NCBI GenBank assembly: GCA_009823505.1
Contig: VZQC01011941.1
Span: 1,171,560 to 1,235,559 of the forward strand
From: Rhizomys pruinosus
Taxonomy: Eukaryota > Chordata > Mammalia > Rodentia > Spalacidae
DNA: 64,000 bases
Direction: 5' to 3'
Shown here: positions 22,804 through 32,307 of the stretch, piece after piece
Layout: each line of letters begins with the position of its first letter
Numbering within the stretch: position 1 is the stretch's first letter
Made by a program: the position numbers and the translations under genes
The notes under the pieces: model-generated
Told to the model about the DNA's origin: nothing
What the model saw: only the letters and a program-made list of their open reading frames with translations
Databases searched by the model: none

Positions 22804-23035
22804 TCAGTTGGGAGTGATGCATATTGGAAACAACAACAACAACAACAACAACAACAGAAAGGACTGCATTGAAGAACTGACTGAAGCAGTGAACTTCTGC
22901 TCAAAACAGTTAACTTCCACATGGAGAATATTGAGAAAGACTGAGAAAGAGATGAAAAGCATGTTTGGCAGAATGCATGAGCTCTGGTGGGGTGGGGGAA
23001 TGGGGGGGGATATGGGTCTAGATATGATAAAAAAA
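22804..23035 (+). mobile_element. 5'-truncated LINE-1 3' UTR insertion with TSD
   Basis: The insert is bounded by AGAATCAGGTGCTTT at 22789-22803 and 23036-23050, a perfect 15-bp target-site duplication, and ends in an A-rich tail. It contains a (CAA)n run at 22831-22856, a block starting GAAAGGACTGCATTGAAG, a G-rich GGTGGGGTGGGGGAATGGGG stretch, and GGGTCTAGATATGAT before the tail. The same sequence follows an ORF2 C-terminus at 27.9-28.2 kb, so it is an L1 3' UTR. Only 232 bases were inserted. Confidence 0.9.
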
Positions 23036-23143
23036 AGAATCAGGTGCTTTAAGGGGACAAGTATGTCTTTTGGAGTTGCATTATGGTGACAGTGTGAACA
23101 GCTATGAAAGGGTATAGAGAGATGACTCAGTAAAATACTTGCT

Positions 23144-23319
23144 GCAGGGCACAGTGGTGCATGCCTGTAATCCTAGCACTTGGGAGGCAGAAGCAGGCAG
23201 ATCTTTGTGAGTTCAAGGCCAGCCTGGTCTACAGAGTGAGTTCCAGGACAGCTGGGGCTACAGGGAGACCCTGTCTCAAAAAGACCAAAAAAAAAAAAAC
23301 AAAACAACAACAAAAAAAA
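23144..23319 (+). repeat. B1 SINE nested in B4
   Basis: GTGGTGCATGCCTGTAATCC through GAGACCCTGTCTCAAAAAGA, then an A-rich tail with CAACAAC. Flanks ACTTGCT at 23137-23143 and 23320-23326 (or a 12-bp duplication with one mismatch) mark the insertion into the B4. Confidence 0.92.
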
Positions 23320-23536
23320 ACTTGCTACAAAAGTTCAGATCTCCAGCACCCACATAAATGGCAAGTGGACTTGGTGGCTCACCTATAATTCCAGGACTTA
23401 GAGGGAGGAGACAGGGATCCCCAGAGCAAGCTGGCTAACCAGACTAGCTGAAATGGTGAGTTCTAGGTTTCACTGAGAGACTGCCTCAATGAATAAGGAA
23501 AGGAACAAAGCCTTCATATCAGCCTCAGGCCTAAAA

Positions 23537-23578
23537 CACACACACACACACACACACACACGAACACACACGAACACA
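23537..23578. repeat. (CA)n microsatellite
   Basis: CA repeats interrupted by two CGAACA units, forming the 3' simple tail of the B4. Confidence 0.9.
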
Positions 23579-23787
23579 CTTCTGAGTACACAGACACACA
23601 TGGAGACACATTAAAAAAATGATATGGAAGTCAGCATGACCTTGACACTATGCATTCTCAAAGGCAAATAAAAGCTTCTATTGTGTGGTGTATTCAGCTA
23701 TGACCTTGAATCTTATAATACAAAGGCCTTATACATAAACACAAGCTTAAGGTCCCTCCCCCTTTTTCTGGTTGTGAAGGGTTTCTT

Positions 23788-24042
23788 TTTTTTTTTTTTA
23801 ATTTTTATTTATTTATTTATTTTTATGTGTATGAATGTATTGTCTGCATGCAGGTCTGCGCACCCGTGTCGTGCGATGCCGCGGAGGTCAGAAGACGGTC
23901 TCGGATTCCCCTGGAACTGGAGTTCTCCTGGAACCGGAGTCACAGACGGTTCTCAGCCGCCATGTGGGTGCTGGGGATCGAACCCGGGTCCTCTGCAAGA
24001 GCGGTCGTCGCTCTTAACCGCTAGGCCATCCCTCCAGCCCCC
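23788..24042 (-). repeat. B2 SINE, young CpG-rich variant with 17-bp internal duplication, antisense
   Basis: Antisense B2: T/A-rich tail, then TGTGTATGAATGTATTGTCT, the body, B box complement GGGGATCGAACCCGG, and A box complement ACCGCTAGGCCA. GAAGGGTTTCTT at 23776-23787 and 24043-24054 is a perfect 12-bp target-site duplication. The body holds the 17-mer related to AACTCCAGTTCCAGGAG twice in tandem (antisense, about 23909-23943). Many CpGs remain, indicating youth. Confidence 0.95.
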
Positions 24043-24054
24043 GAAGGGTTTCTT

Positions 24055-24735
24055 AAATTATTGGAAAAACCATTTGAATAAGAAAAAAAAAATAGAAAGA
24101 ATAAAAAGAAAGAAATCTTTAGCCCACAGGTGATCAATTACTCTGGGCAAAAACCCATTTGAAAGTCATCTCAAATAAACCCTGGAGCTGGTCTGAATGC
24201 TTAAACAGACACGACAGCCCAACTTCCAGGCGAAAGATCTGCTTTGACTCCAAGTATGGATAACAGCTGAGCTGGCACCACAGGCCGATATGCACTCTTC
24301 CAGCCTGAATATGCTAAATGCTTCCACGCAAACTGGCCAGGCAAGGAGACCCTGCAGGACAGCTGCATGACTGAGGGTGACAGACATGCTGCTGCCGAAG
24401 ATGAGTTTGCAGAGTGTGTGAGTTTCATGGAGGACAAAGCAGGGAATTCTATGCAGCTCGTTTGGTAAAATGATCCTTATGACCCACTTCTACCCAGGAG
24501 AGGACTCGACTGTGGCTAGACTTTTGGGTTATGTGTAGCACATTTCAAAAAGTGGCCTCTACTGGTCATACGGGATATTGCAGCCTAGCTCTAGAGGATA
24601 GTAATGCAACCACAAGAGGCAGGTTGAGGAGGGTTTCATACAATATCGGCATGCTGCTGTGAAAGTCTGTTTCTAAATGAAGAAGTTTCTAGAGGGTCAT
24701 GTTCCAACTGTCTAAGTGACATAGACACCGAGATA
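24055..24735. other. Unique sequence, no gene recognised
   Basis: No repeat family recognised. Minus-strand frames at 24166-24437 (73-78 codons) have no known motif. Confidence 0.4.
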
Positions 24736-24737
24736 TA

Positions 24738-24830
24738 TGGGGTGTCAGAAAGCTGGCACCCCACACATGGTACTCAACCGCTACAGCTTTCTGACACCCC
24801 ACACGGTACTCAACTGCTACAGCTTCCCAG
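24738..24830. repeat. 18-bp inverted repeat within a 38-bp tandem duplication
   Basis: TGGGGTGTCAGAAAGCTG (24738-24755) is perfectly complementary to CAGCTTTCTGACACCCCA (24784-24801), with a 28-base loop. In addition, the segment starting CACCCCACACATGGTACTCA (24757-24794) is repeated at 24795-24830 with a 2-base deletion and a few substitutions. The RNA or single-stranded DNA could fold into a stable stem. Confidence 0.85.
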
Positions 24831-24960
24831 CTACATAAAGAGGAGGTGTTGTTGGTACATCCCTTATTTTACAACATCTTGGGTTCCGTGTTATGAAATG
24901 TGCATCTAACTTTGCTATGAGACTAAAGGGAAAAGGGTTTTTTCAATCATTTAAAAGTTT

Positions 24961-25180
24961 GATAGTTTTTATTTGTTTATGTGTACGTGTGTGTTCTTGC
25001 ATGAGTTTACATGCACCACACAGGTACAAGAGTCCTTGGAACCCCGAAGAGGGCATTACATCCTCCAGAATTAGAGTTACTGGTAGTTGGTTGTGAACTA
25101 CCATGTGGGCTGTTGGGAATCAAACCCAGGTCCTCTGTAAGAGCAGCTGTGCTCATAACCGCTGAGTCATCTCTGGCCCC
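24961..25180 (-). repeat. B2/B3 SINE, antisense, diverged
   Basis: TTTATTTGTTTATGTGTACG leads into GTGAACTACCATGTGGGCTG, AATCAAACCCAGGTCCTCTG and ATAACCGCTGAGTCATCTCT, the antisense tRNA-like head. Few CpGs remain, so it is older than the TGGCCTAGCGG copies. Confidence 0.88.
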
Positions 25181-25255
25181 ATTCTTGTTATCTTAGCACA
25201 TAAACAACTTAGTTTTTTTTTTCCTGTTGCTTGTGGCAGTTACATAGGAGGTATC

Positions 25256-25256
<1 letters not shown>

Positions 25257-25298
<42 letters not shown>
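25257..25298. repeat. (TG)n microsatellite
   Basis: About 20 uninterrupted TG units ending in TTGGGGGGG. Confidence 0.97.
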
Positions 25299-25699
25299 GG
25301 GGGGGTCGTCGAGGCATACATAGCTGATTCCAGAGTCAAGACTGATCTGTGAAGACAATTAAAAAAATTCAGTCAGAAAGATAAGATCAGTATGTAGAAA
25401 TGGCCCCTCAGAAATGGCTGGAAGAGTCCCAGAAGGTGGCTGCTGCCACATTTCTGTTTAGAGGGAGAAACTGAGGCCACAGGTGGGGGGTGATGTCTCA
25501 AGGGCCTCTCAGCCAGAGACGACTATTTGCAATAGGCTGCCAGCCCAGGAAGACACCTAGATCCAGATTTTGTAGAAATGTTTTTGTTTAAGGGACTTTC
25601 CTGTAATCCCTTCAAGAGATAAGCTTATATTGGACATTATAAATTCTTCATTAAACTATGCTTCCAGGACTAACCCACCACCTCCCCAGAACTTAAAAA
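25299..25699. other. Unique sequence, no gene recognised
   Basis: A MIR-like word (GGAGAAACTGAGGCCACAGG, near 25464) suggests a decayed antisense MIR. Nothing else was recognised. Confidence 0.4.
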
Positions 25700-26170
25700 G
25701 TAATCTTGTTGACTTCATCATTTGAAAAGTATGGTTACGGCCCCATCAAGCTCCTCAAATTGCATGATTCAGATAACTATATCAGCGTGACTAGTGCGAA
25801 GTCAAGCCCACAAGAGCAGGGAAGGTCACCCCAGGTCCCTCGGAGCACCCTCCAGCAGGAGGGGCCTACATGAGCTCAGCCCCAGCCCCTTGGAGGAAGG
25901 CGCTTCAGTGCCCTTCAGGAGACAATTAGAGTCATCTTAAGGAAAGCCAAATTAGAAGGAACGACCCTCCATGGACTCAAGAGCGTCTCCCCTCCAACAT
26001 CCCTTATGTGCCTCATAATGGATCCTTTCTTTAAACATTACACCCCTCAATTAGCTCATAATTGCTGTCCGTGCCCTATGAATTATGCATTGCGCAATGC
26101 AAATCCAGGTTCCCTGGCACTGGACAAATCACAAGCTGTTGAAGAAGCTGGGATAATTACCAAAACAATC
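25700..26170. promoter_or_regulatory. Candidate conserved enhancer with C/EBP-like palindrome and octamer
   Basis: Repeat-free block with many homeobox-type cores (GACAATTAGAGTC, CTCAATTAGCTCATAATTGC, TGAATTATGC, GGGATAATTACC). A perfect 16-bp palindrome, TGCATTGCGCAATGCA (26086-26101), holds a C/EBP consensus core ATTGCGCAAT. It overlaps the POU octamer ATGCAAAT (26097-26104). The motif density and lack of repeats suggest regulatory DNA. This is inference from motifs, with no alignment. Confidence 0.4.
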
Positions 26171-26242
26171 CTGTGACCCTGGGGAAGAAGAGGAGCATTT
26201 TCTGCCTCTTCTTCAATCCTGCCTCACCCCCCCACCCATCGC

Positions 26243-26345
26243 TTGCAATTACTGGGGTTCATCCCACCCTACCCATGCTCCCCCCAGACCCGGCTTGCAG
26301 CTACTCAGGTTCATCTCACCCTACCGGTGCTCCACCTCCCCTCCC
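26243..26345. repeat. 52-bp imperfect tandem duplication, C-rich
   Basis: The unit starting TTGCAATTACTGGGGTTCAT (26243) recurs as TTGCAGCTACTCAGGTTCAT (26295) with the following CACCCTACC shared. It is followed by further CTCCCCAGGCTCCACC repeats to about 26395. Confidence 0.75.
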
Positions 26346-26519
26346 CAGGCTCCACCCCCCTCCCCAGGCTCTACCCCACCCAGTTCTACCCCACTGCTTC
26401 TACTGATGATCTCTGGGTTCAAAGTATGTGTTGTGTGCCAAGTTAGGTGCCACTTACATCCTATTTTGGCATTCATATTCTTTATACCCCTGCCAGTGAG
26501 GCCTGTTTTTGTTAATTAA

Positions 26520-26612
26520 AATTTAATTAATTAATTAATTTATTTATTTGAATGTACTGTCTGCGGGTAGGTCTGTGTACCTGTGTCATGCAATGCCATG
26601 GGGGTCAGCACT
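26520..26612 (-). repeat. B2 SINE 3' fragment, antisense
   Basis: TTAATTTATTTATTTATTTG then GAATGTACTGTCTGCGGGTA and CCTGTGTCATGCAATGCCAT match the antisense B2 tail and body. Homology fades after about 26612, so the tRNA head is lost. Confidence 0.8.
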
Positions 26613-27265
26613 TAGTTCAAAGCCTGCTCCCTCTGGAGTTTGTGGGTATCACAGGGCTAGGTTTGGGTAAGAATCACCTTTGTAGTAAAAGAGAAAAGGT
26701 GGCTTGTTCAGCAAGTGACAAATGTCATGACAAAGGATCGCTTAAAGCTATAAAAAAAGGACAAAGAGGGCACTTGGGAAGCATGACGTGTTAATTAGGG
26801 GGCAAATTACATTTATTGAAACTACTTCTCAAAACCTCTAAGAGAGGGTTAAGATATATATTCAAAAGCATAAAAATTGCAGTTCTTCGCTTATGCTCAA
26901 ATTCACGAATGCTGATTCTCACCCATCTCTCCTTTCATTCAAGTATCTTGAATCATTTGGTTAATACTATGGATACATATGTGATGTGTGTGCACACAGT
27001 AACGGTGACACTGAGTTAATGGTAAGCAGAGGGCGTGTCTCTCCCCATGGTTCCCACCACCATTTCTAGATGTTAATTTGGAGAATAATGTATCATTACA
27101 ACTATGCTCATATCTAGACAGCTTGAGTAAGATATATATATACATACATACATATATATATATAAATAAATTTTTATATCCCAATCACTTGCCTTAAAAC
27201 AAATTAGACTTTATAAACTTATTCAGCTCAAGGAGGTAAATGTTTATTCCAGATTCTATGCATTT
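26613..27265. other. Unique AT-rich sequence
   Basis: Holds a short TA/TACA tract at about 27130-27180. No gene or repeat family recognised. Confidence 0.4.
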
Positions 27266-27267
27266 TG

Positions 27268-27345
27268 AGTTCTTCCCCCCCCCCCCATCCAGTACTAGGA
27301 ATTGCTCCTGGGTCTGGTATGTACTAGGTAAACACTCTACCATAG
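27268..27345 (-). repeat. ID-like SINE fragment, antisense
   Basis: A C run of about 13 is followed by ATCCAGTACTAGGAATTGCT, GGTATGTACTAGGTAAACAC and TCTACCATAGAGCAGTATCC, a diverged antisense ID head. Confidence 0.65.
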
Positions 27346-27377
27346 AGCAGTATCCTTTTTATTTTTTTAATTTTGAG

Positions 27378-27716
27378 ACTGTGTCAGTCATTTTTCATCA
27401 CCATCATAAAATATCATGACCCAAAGCAACTTATGTAAGAAAGAGTTTATTTTGGTTTATGGGGAAGCTTGGCAGCAGGTGGGTGGCCTGGGAAGCTGAG
27501 AACTCGCATCCCCATCCATAGGCAGGGAGCAGAGAGAACAAGCTACACGTGGGGTGAAGCCATAAACTCTCAAAGCCGGCCCCCAGTGACATACTTCCTC
27601 CATCAAGACTCCACCTCCTGCAGGTTCTATGTGGCACCACCCACCACCACCAGGAGACCAAGTGTTCAAACATACAAGCCTCTGGGGAATGGCTCTCACT
27701 CAAACTACCACAGGGC
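27378..27716. mobile_element. URR1-like rodent hAT repeat
   Basis: GTGTCAGTCATTTTTCATCA, CATAAAATATCATGACCCAA, AAAGAGTTTATTTTGGTTTA, CCCCCAGTGACATACTTCCT and CATCAAGACTCCACCTCCTG follow the layout of URR1-type non-autonomous elements, ending CAAACTACCACAGGG. No coding capacity. Confidence 0.7.
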
Positions 27717-27772
27717 TTTACTATTACCATCATTTTGTCATTCACATAGTCACTCTTTAAATGCTAATTCAG

Positions 27773-28221
27773 ACACAATGGAGTTCTATGCAGCAGTAAA
27801 GAAAGATGACATCATGAGCTTTGCAGGAAAATGGCTGGAGCTAGAGGACATCATGCTGAGTGAAGTAACACAGTCCCAGAAAAACAAACGATGAATGGTA
27901 TCCCTCATCCGTGGATGCTAGTGCCAATTACCTAGTTGTATTTCTTGTGTATGGCCCCCTGAGCTTTTGTCCAAAGCAGTTGGGAGTGATGCATATTGGA
28001 AACAACAACAACAACAACAGAAAGGACTGCATCGAAGAACTGACTGACACAGTGAACTTCTGCTCAAAACAGTCAACTTCCTCATGGAGAATATTGAAAA
28101 AGACTGAGAAAGAGATGAAAGGCATGTTTGGCAGAATGCATGAGCTCTGGTGGGGTGGGGGAATGGGGGGGGCATGGGTCTAGAGTTGTTAAAAAAATAA
28201 AAATAATAAATTTATAAAAAA
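27773..28221 (+). mobile_element. 5'-truncated LINE-1: ORF2 C-terminus plus 3' UTR
   Basis: The insert starts in the last codons of L1 ORF2. MEFYAAVKKDDIMSFAGKWL (27778 on) and DIMLSEVTQSQKNKR run to a TGA stop ending at 27894. The 3' UTR follows, with a (CAA)n run at 28002-28019 and the same G-rich block and GGGTCTAGA terminus as the copy at 22804. An A-rich tail leads to the right flank. CTAATTCAG at 27764-27772 and 28222-28230 is a 9-bp target-site duplication. This copy links the 3' UTR family to L1. Confidence 0.92.
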
Positions 28222-28284
28222 CTAATTCAGGACCTATTATGTACCAGTCTGAGCTACTAGGGACTGCCCAAAGCAGTAGTGGTC

Positions 28285-28440
28285 CTTGCTTTTAATAGAG
28301 GATGGTCTAGCAGAGATCATTACACTTGGGGCTCAGTAAAACAAAGGGCAAAGGACTGAGCTTAAGTCCCGCTTCCGGTCTTCTCTTTAGCATCCTGATC
28401 ATCATCAGTTTCCTCATAGATCAGAGGTCATAAGTAACAA
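28285..28440 (+). repeat. MIR SINE
   Basis: GGACTGAGCTTAAGTCCCGC, CATCATCAGTTTCCTCATAG and TCAGAGGTCATAAGTAAC match the sense MIR body and core. Diverged. Confidence 0.6.
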
Positions 28441-28860
28441 TGCAGGGAAGTAATGCTATGGACATTTTCGTCGGATCTTAGAATCTATTCATACTCCTCA
28501 AAAATTAGACATGCACCAGTTGAAACTTTACTTAAAAATAAAAACCCTAACCAAACAGATTACCATTTTATAATTAATAATGACACAGATGGGAGTCCGA
28601 AAGGACACCAGAGACTCTTCATCCTGCTCTCTGCCCAAAGAAAAGTCATCTATCCTGCCTGATTGCTACTATCTCTGTTGGACAAAAGATATAGTTGAGC
28701 AAATGACCTCGAACAGTCAATGATTTGGTTACACACCCCAAACCTCTAGGGTTTTCCAATTGACAAGAAATGATTGGACATGGTGGGGTGGATGGAGGTT
28801 GTCTAGGTCTTATCCAGTTGTTTTTGTTGGTCTTTGGTTTGGATTGGCTGGGGGGTTGGG

Positions 28861-29011
28861 TTATTTGAGATAGGGTCTCTCTATGTAGCCCCAGATGGCC
28901 TGGAACTGCTATGTAGACATCATGAAGATCTGACCCAGACCTCACAGCCATCTGCCTCCTCAGCCTCCAGAGTGCTGGGAAGGAAGGCATGCACTACTTA
29001 CCACACCCAGG
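28861..29011 (-). repeat. B1 SINE, antisense, diverged
   Basis: GAGATAGGGTCTCTCTATGT, CCTGGAACTGCTATGTAGAC and AGTGCTGGGAAGGAAGGCAT match B1 with insertions and substitutions. Terminal CCACACCCAG. Confidence 0.85.
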
Positions 29012-30854
29012 TTCTCTCTAGCTATTTTTGAGTGACAGCATGAAGCCTCGGTAGGAGCCGAGGTCAGACTATGAGGGATGCAATGCCATATACCAAATTT
29101 GAAGAGTTGGATATATAACACTAGCATCAAAGTTGGTCGCAAAGGAGCTGGAGTTTAGTGAGGACCCAGTCAGCTAAGCCCACTTCACATCATTTCTTTC
29201 TTGGTTTACTCACTCAACAAACCTTTCTTCAGGGCTAGTTTGGGGTGGATGTTGGGCACACAATGTGAAGAAATAGGTGTGATCTCTGTCCCTGGGAGGT
29301 TAATGGTCTACTGGGGAGTAGCAGATATCACAAAAGAACCACTTAAACATGTAGCACCAATGGTGTCCAAGACTAGTTCAGGTTCTGTAGAAGAAGAGAA
29401 GGTGAACGAGATCTGGTCTGTAGTCGGGGTAGCTGTGTTTGAGGAGAGGACACTGGCGCTGTGGAATGGAGGGTGCTTGGAACAAGAGATGACAAGAATA
29501 GCCATTTTGTGGGGAAGTAGGAATTTCCTGGCTTACTGTGAATGAAGATATCCCTTGAAAGGAAAAACTGAACCAGAGAAACAACTCTGCTTTGTTTCAT
29601 CCATACATTGGTTTATATACAAATATGCAGAAAGCAAGAAAATCTCACATCAAAATGGCAGAACCCGCTGTGGCAGTATCTGTTTCCTCTAGAAGAGCTT
29701 GGAAGGGTGCACAGGTTCTTGTTTTCTAGGTGTGGACCATGTATGTGTTTTAAGGGCAGTGGGTGAGTTATACTTTGATGCAGAAGCTGGACATACACAT
29801 AGACTCTCGACCCAGTCCCTTTTCCAGACCCACAACCGGTCCCGAAGTCTGTGGCTTCTCTGCCCACAAGGAGAAGGACAGAAGGTCAGAAATACCAAAC
29901 ATGGATTACAATCATTACATGTATTCTGGTGTCTGCCAAAGAAATTTTACCAGATGTCAATAAATGTTACCTGCAGAGAAAAAAAGCGCCGAGAACTCAA
30001 TAAGTCTGGGAAAGAGATTAAATAATTAGTCAGGCTTTTATCATAGGACTTATCAGAACCTTTGCTATTGTAATGTATATTGTAAGTGTCTAACAGAGAA
30101 TAGAATTCGGAATATTTTCCAATGACATTTGACCACAAAGTATGCTTTCCCTGGGCGTCCTGGGTGGGTCGTGTTTCAGTTTTTGTTTTGGTAACTGCTG
30201 GTTAAATAAGTTGCCTTAAGTTTGAGATTTCAAAATAAAATGGATCTTAGAGATTACCTTGTCCAAACCTCCCACTCGACAGAAGAGTGTGTATAAAAGC
30301 CACCGATCTGAATCACCTTGCTGGCATTATTGGGGGTGTATCTCTTACATGCTGTGAAGTTGTGGGAGAAAAAGACACCAAAAAGGAGTAAGGAAATCCC
30401 TAGACTTCCCGTGGAGCTTTAGCTTTACGTCCTTGTTTCTGGAAGTATTCAATGAATACAAAGCATCTGGGTTGCTGAAGAGTCAGTGCTACATAAAAAG
30501 CACCTCCCAATCCACAGGCACTTAGGAAAGGTACCAGCCAGCCCTTTCTCACCCAGAGAAATAAAACATCATTCTTTATAGCGCTATTATATACAACTGT
30601 TCTGTATGTAACGTGCAAACAGTGAAGATAGGCTTTATAATGTTGAGTTTTCTCCTCATTCTTAAGAGAACATACTGAAGATATGGGAGCCAAGTGAAGC
30701 TTTCTCTTCAATCCTGCTGGTTTAGGAGAAGCCTCGTCCCCACCGGAAGTACTTTGATTTTATAACCTGGTATTAAACTTCATTAAATATAAACACTGGA
30801 TTTTATCATCTTTTAGAGGAAGTCAGGCTTCAGAATTAAAGCTTTGCACAGGTG
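29012..30854. other. Unique sequence with faint old repeats
   Basis: A weak MIR/L2-like terminus lies near 29203-29330 (CTCAACAAACCTTTCTTCAG ... GATCTCTGTCCCTGGGAGGT) and a MIR-like word near 30232-30290 (GGATCTTAGAGATTACCTTG). A 103-codon minus-strand frame at 30400-30711 ends in a hydrophobic stretch (GWLVPFLSACGLGGAFYVAL), but I recognise no protein and see no flanking poly(A) or target-site duplication. Confidence 0.35.
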
Positions 30855-31105
30855 GAGCCCCTTTATGTGTGTGTGTGTGTGCACATGCACACACTTTGGG
30901 GGCGGGTGGGCATGCCTGTGTGTACACATTGGTGGAGGCCCAAGGTGGACATGGGATATCATCTATCCCTTTCCACCTTATTTTTTGAGTCAGGGTCACT
31001 CACTGAAATTGGGGCTCACTGATTTATCTAGACTGGCTAGTTAGCAGACCTCAGGGATCTGCCTCCTCAGAGATGGCAGGTGCCACCACACCCAACTTTT
31101 ATATG
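30855..31105 (-). repeat. B4 SINE, antisense, partial
   Basis: (GT)n then GGTGGAGGCCCAAGGTGGAC, CACCTTATTTTTTGAGTCAG, ATCTAGACTGGCTAGTTAGC and TGCCACCACACCCAAC follow the antisense B4 3' segment and B1-like half. The ID head is absent. Confidence 0.85.
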
Positions 31106-31169
31106 GGGCCCAAGATGGAGCTCCATTCTTAGAACTTGTATGGGAGGACCTTTAAGAGTCTAGCTATCT

Positions 31170-31285
31170 CCCTAGCCTTGCCCCCTTCACATTTTAGAGA
31201 AGTGGAAATAGACTCTACAAGGAGAGATGATGTGCTCGAAGTTCCTACAAGAGCCAGGAGCAATTCTGGCTCCAGGCGAGCTGGT
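31170..31285 (-). repeat. MIR SINE, antisense
   Basis: TTCACATTTTAGAGAAGTGG, GATGATGTGCTCGAAGTTCC and AAGAGCCAGGAGCAATTCTG match antisense MIR. Confidence 0.6.
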
Positions 31286-32128
31286 TCCATCCAACCTGGC
31301 TCTTTCCTTCCCACCTTCCCACTCCTCTACCCTTTTCTTGGAAGCCTCAGCCCCGGCATGCTGAAGTAGTTGATTGTGGAGTCCCTCGCTGTGCCTCTGT
31401 AAACCTAGGAAACTCCCAGGGATTTTTGTCTCCTCCGTAGTCTAAGGAGATGTTGTTTGTGGAAGAGAGAAAAACCAAACTATCAACTCTCAGTTTGATG
31501 TTTTGTGCCAAATAGAGTCTGTTACCACAGGGTTGAGCTGAATCCATGCTGAGCTCAGATCCTTCTCCCGCAGGCAGTCAGGAAAGGAGAGAAATTGCTG
31601 GACTCCCAGAGCCGGCTCCTTTCTGCTGCGCCCTGGGGAAGCAGGTGCCAGACCACAGCCCCGACAGTTATGCAAATCAGCTGTGCAGATTGTAAAAGCA
31701 AAACAAAGGGAAACTAACCTCCCCAAATGAGCATTTTTGTGCAGTGTAAGTGGGAGTGACAAGGCTGAGTCTCCCCTCCACTTCTGATACAAGGGCTAGC
31801 CTGGGCAACATTGCAGATGGCCTAGTGACACACTGGGACTCTGACTTTGGATTCTGCTGTCCACTTGCTGGCTGTTTGTTATGCCTTGTGCTTAAGTGGT
31901 CATGTCCCCAGTTGGTAGGTTTCAGATCCCATCTCCAAGTGTGACCTGGAGACTTCGGGCAGCTGTTGGGGGTGAAGCCCTGCTGTGGGTTAACAGAGGG
32001 AATTCTGGGTGAGTTCCCCAGCTTTTAGATAATTTAGAAAATGCCCTAACTTCCTGACTTGTCTGCTTGAAGCATAGACAACAACCTGCTTTAGCTTTTT
32101 CAGAACACAAATGGTTCTATAGTCATCC
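31286..32128. other. Unique sequence
   Basis: A sense MIR-like word lies near 31828-31900 (GGATTCTGCTGTCCACTTGC). No exon recognised. Confidence 0.4.
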
Positions 32129-32142
32129 AAAGAGTGCTTTAA

Positions 32143-32293
32143 GGTCGGGCGTGGTAGCGCATGCCTTTAATCCTAGCACTTGGGAGGCAGAGGCAGGCAG
32201 ATCTTTGTGAGTTCAAGGCCAGACTGGTCTACAGAGTGAGTCCCAGGACAGCTGGGGCTACAGGGAGACCCTGTCTCGAAAAGACCAAAAAAA
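32143..32293 (+). repeat. B1 SINE with perfect TSD
   Basis: GGTCGGGCGTGGTAGCGCAT through GAGACCCTGTCTCGAAAAGA and a poly(A). AAAGAGTGCTTTAA at 32129-32142 and 32294-32307 is a perfect 14-bp target-site duplication. CpGs at the head remain, so it is young. Confidence 0.97.
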
Positions 32294-32307
32294 AAAGAGT
32301 GCTTTAA

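Larger units (their letters stand above)
23105..23580 (+). repeat. B4 SINE, split by a B1
   Basis: TATAGAGAGATGACTCAGTA starts an ID-like head. After the nested B1, B4 resumes with CTTGCTACAAAAGTTCAGAT and the B1-like second half (GGCTCACCTATAATTCCAGG), ending in (CA)n at 23537-23580. Diverged, older than the B1 inside it. Confidence 0.8.

Noticed and set aside
30400..30711. 103-codon minus-strand frame with a membrane-like segment
   Set aside because: Looks superficially like a small mitochondrial membrane protein retrocopy, but I cannot match it to any family and see no poly(A) or target-site duplication.
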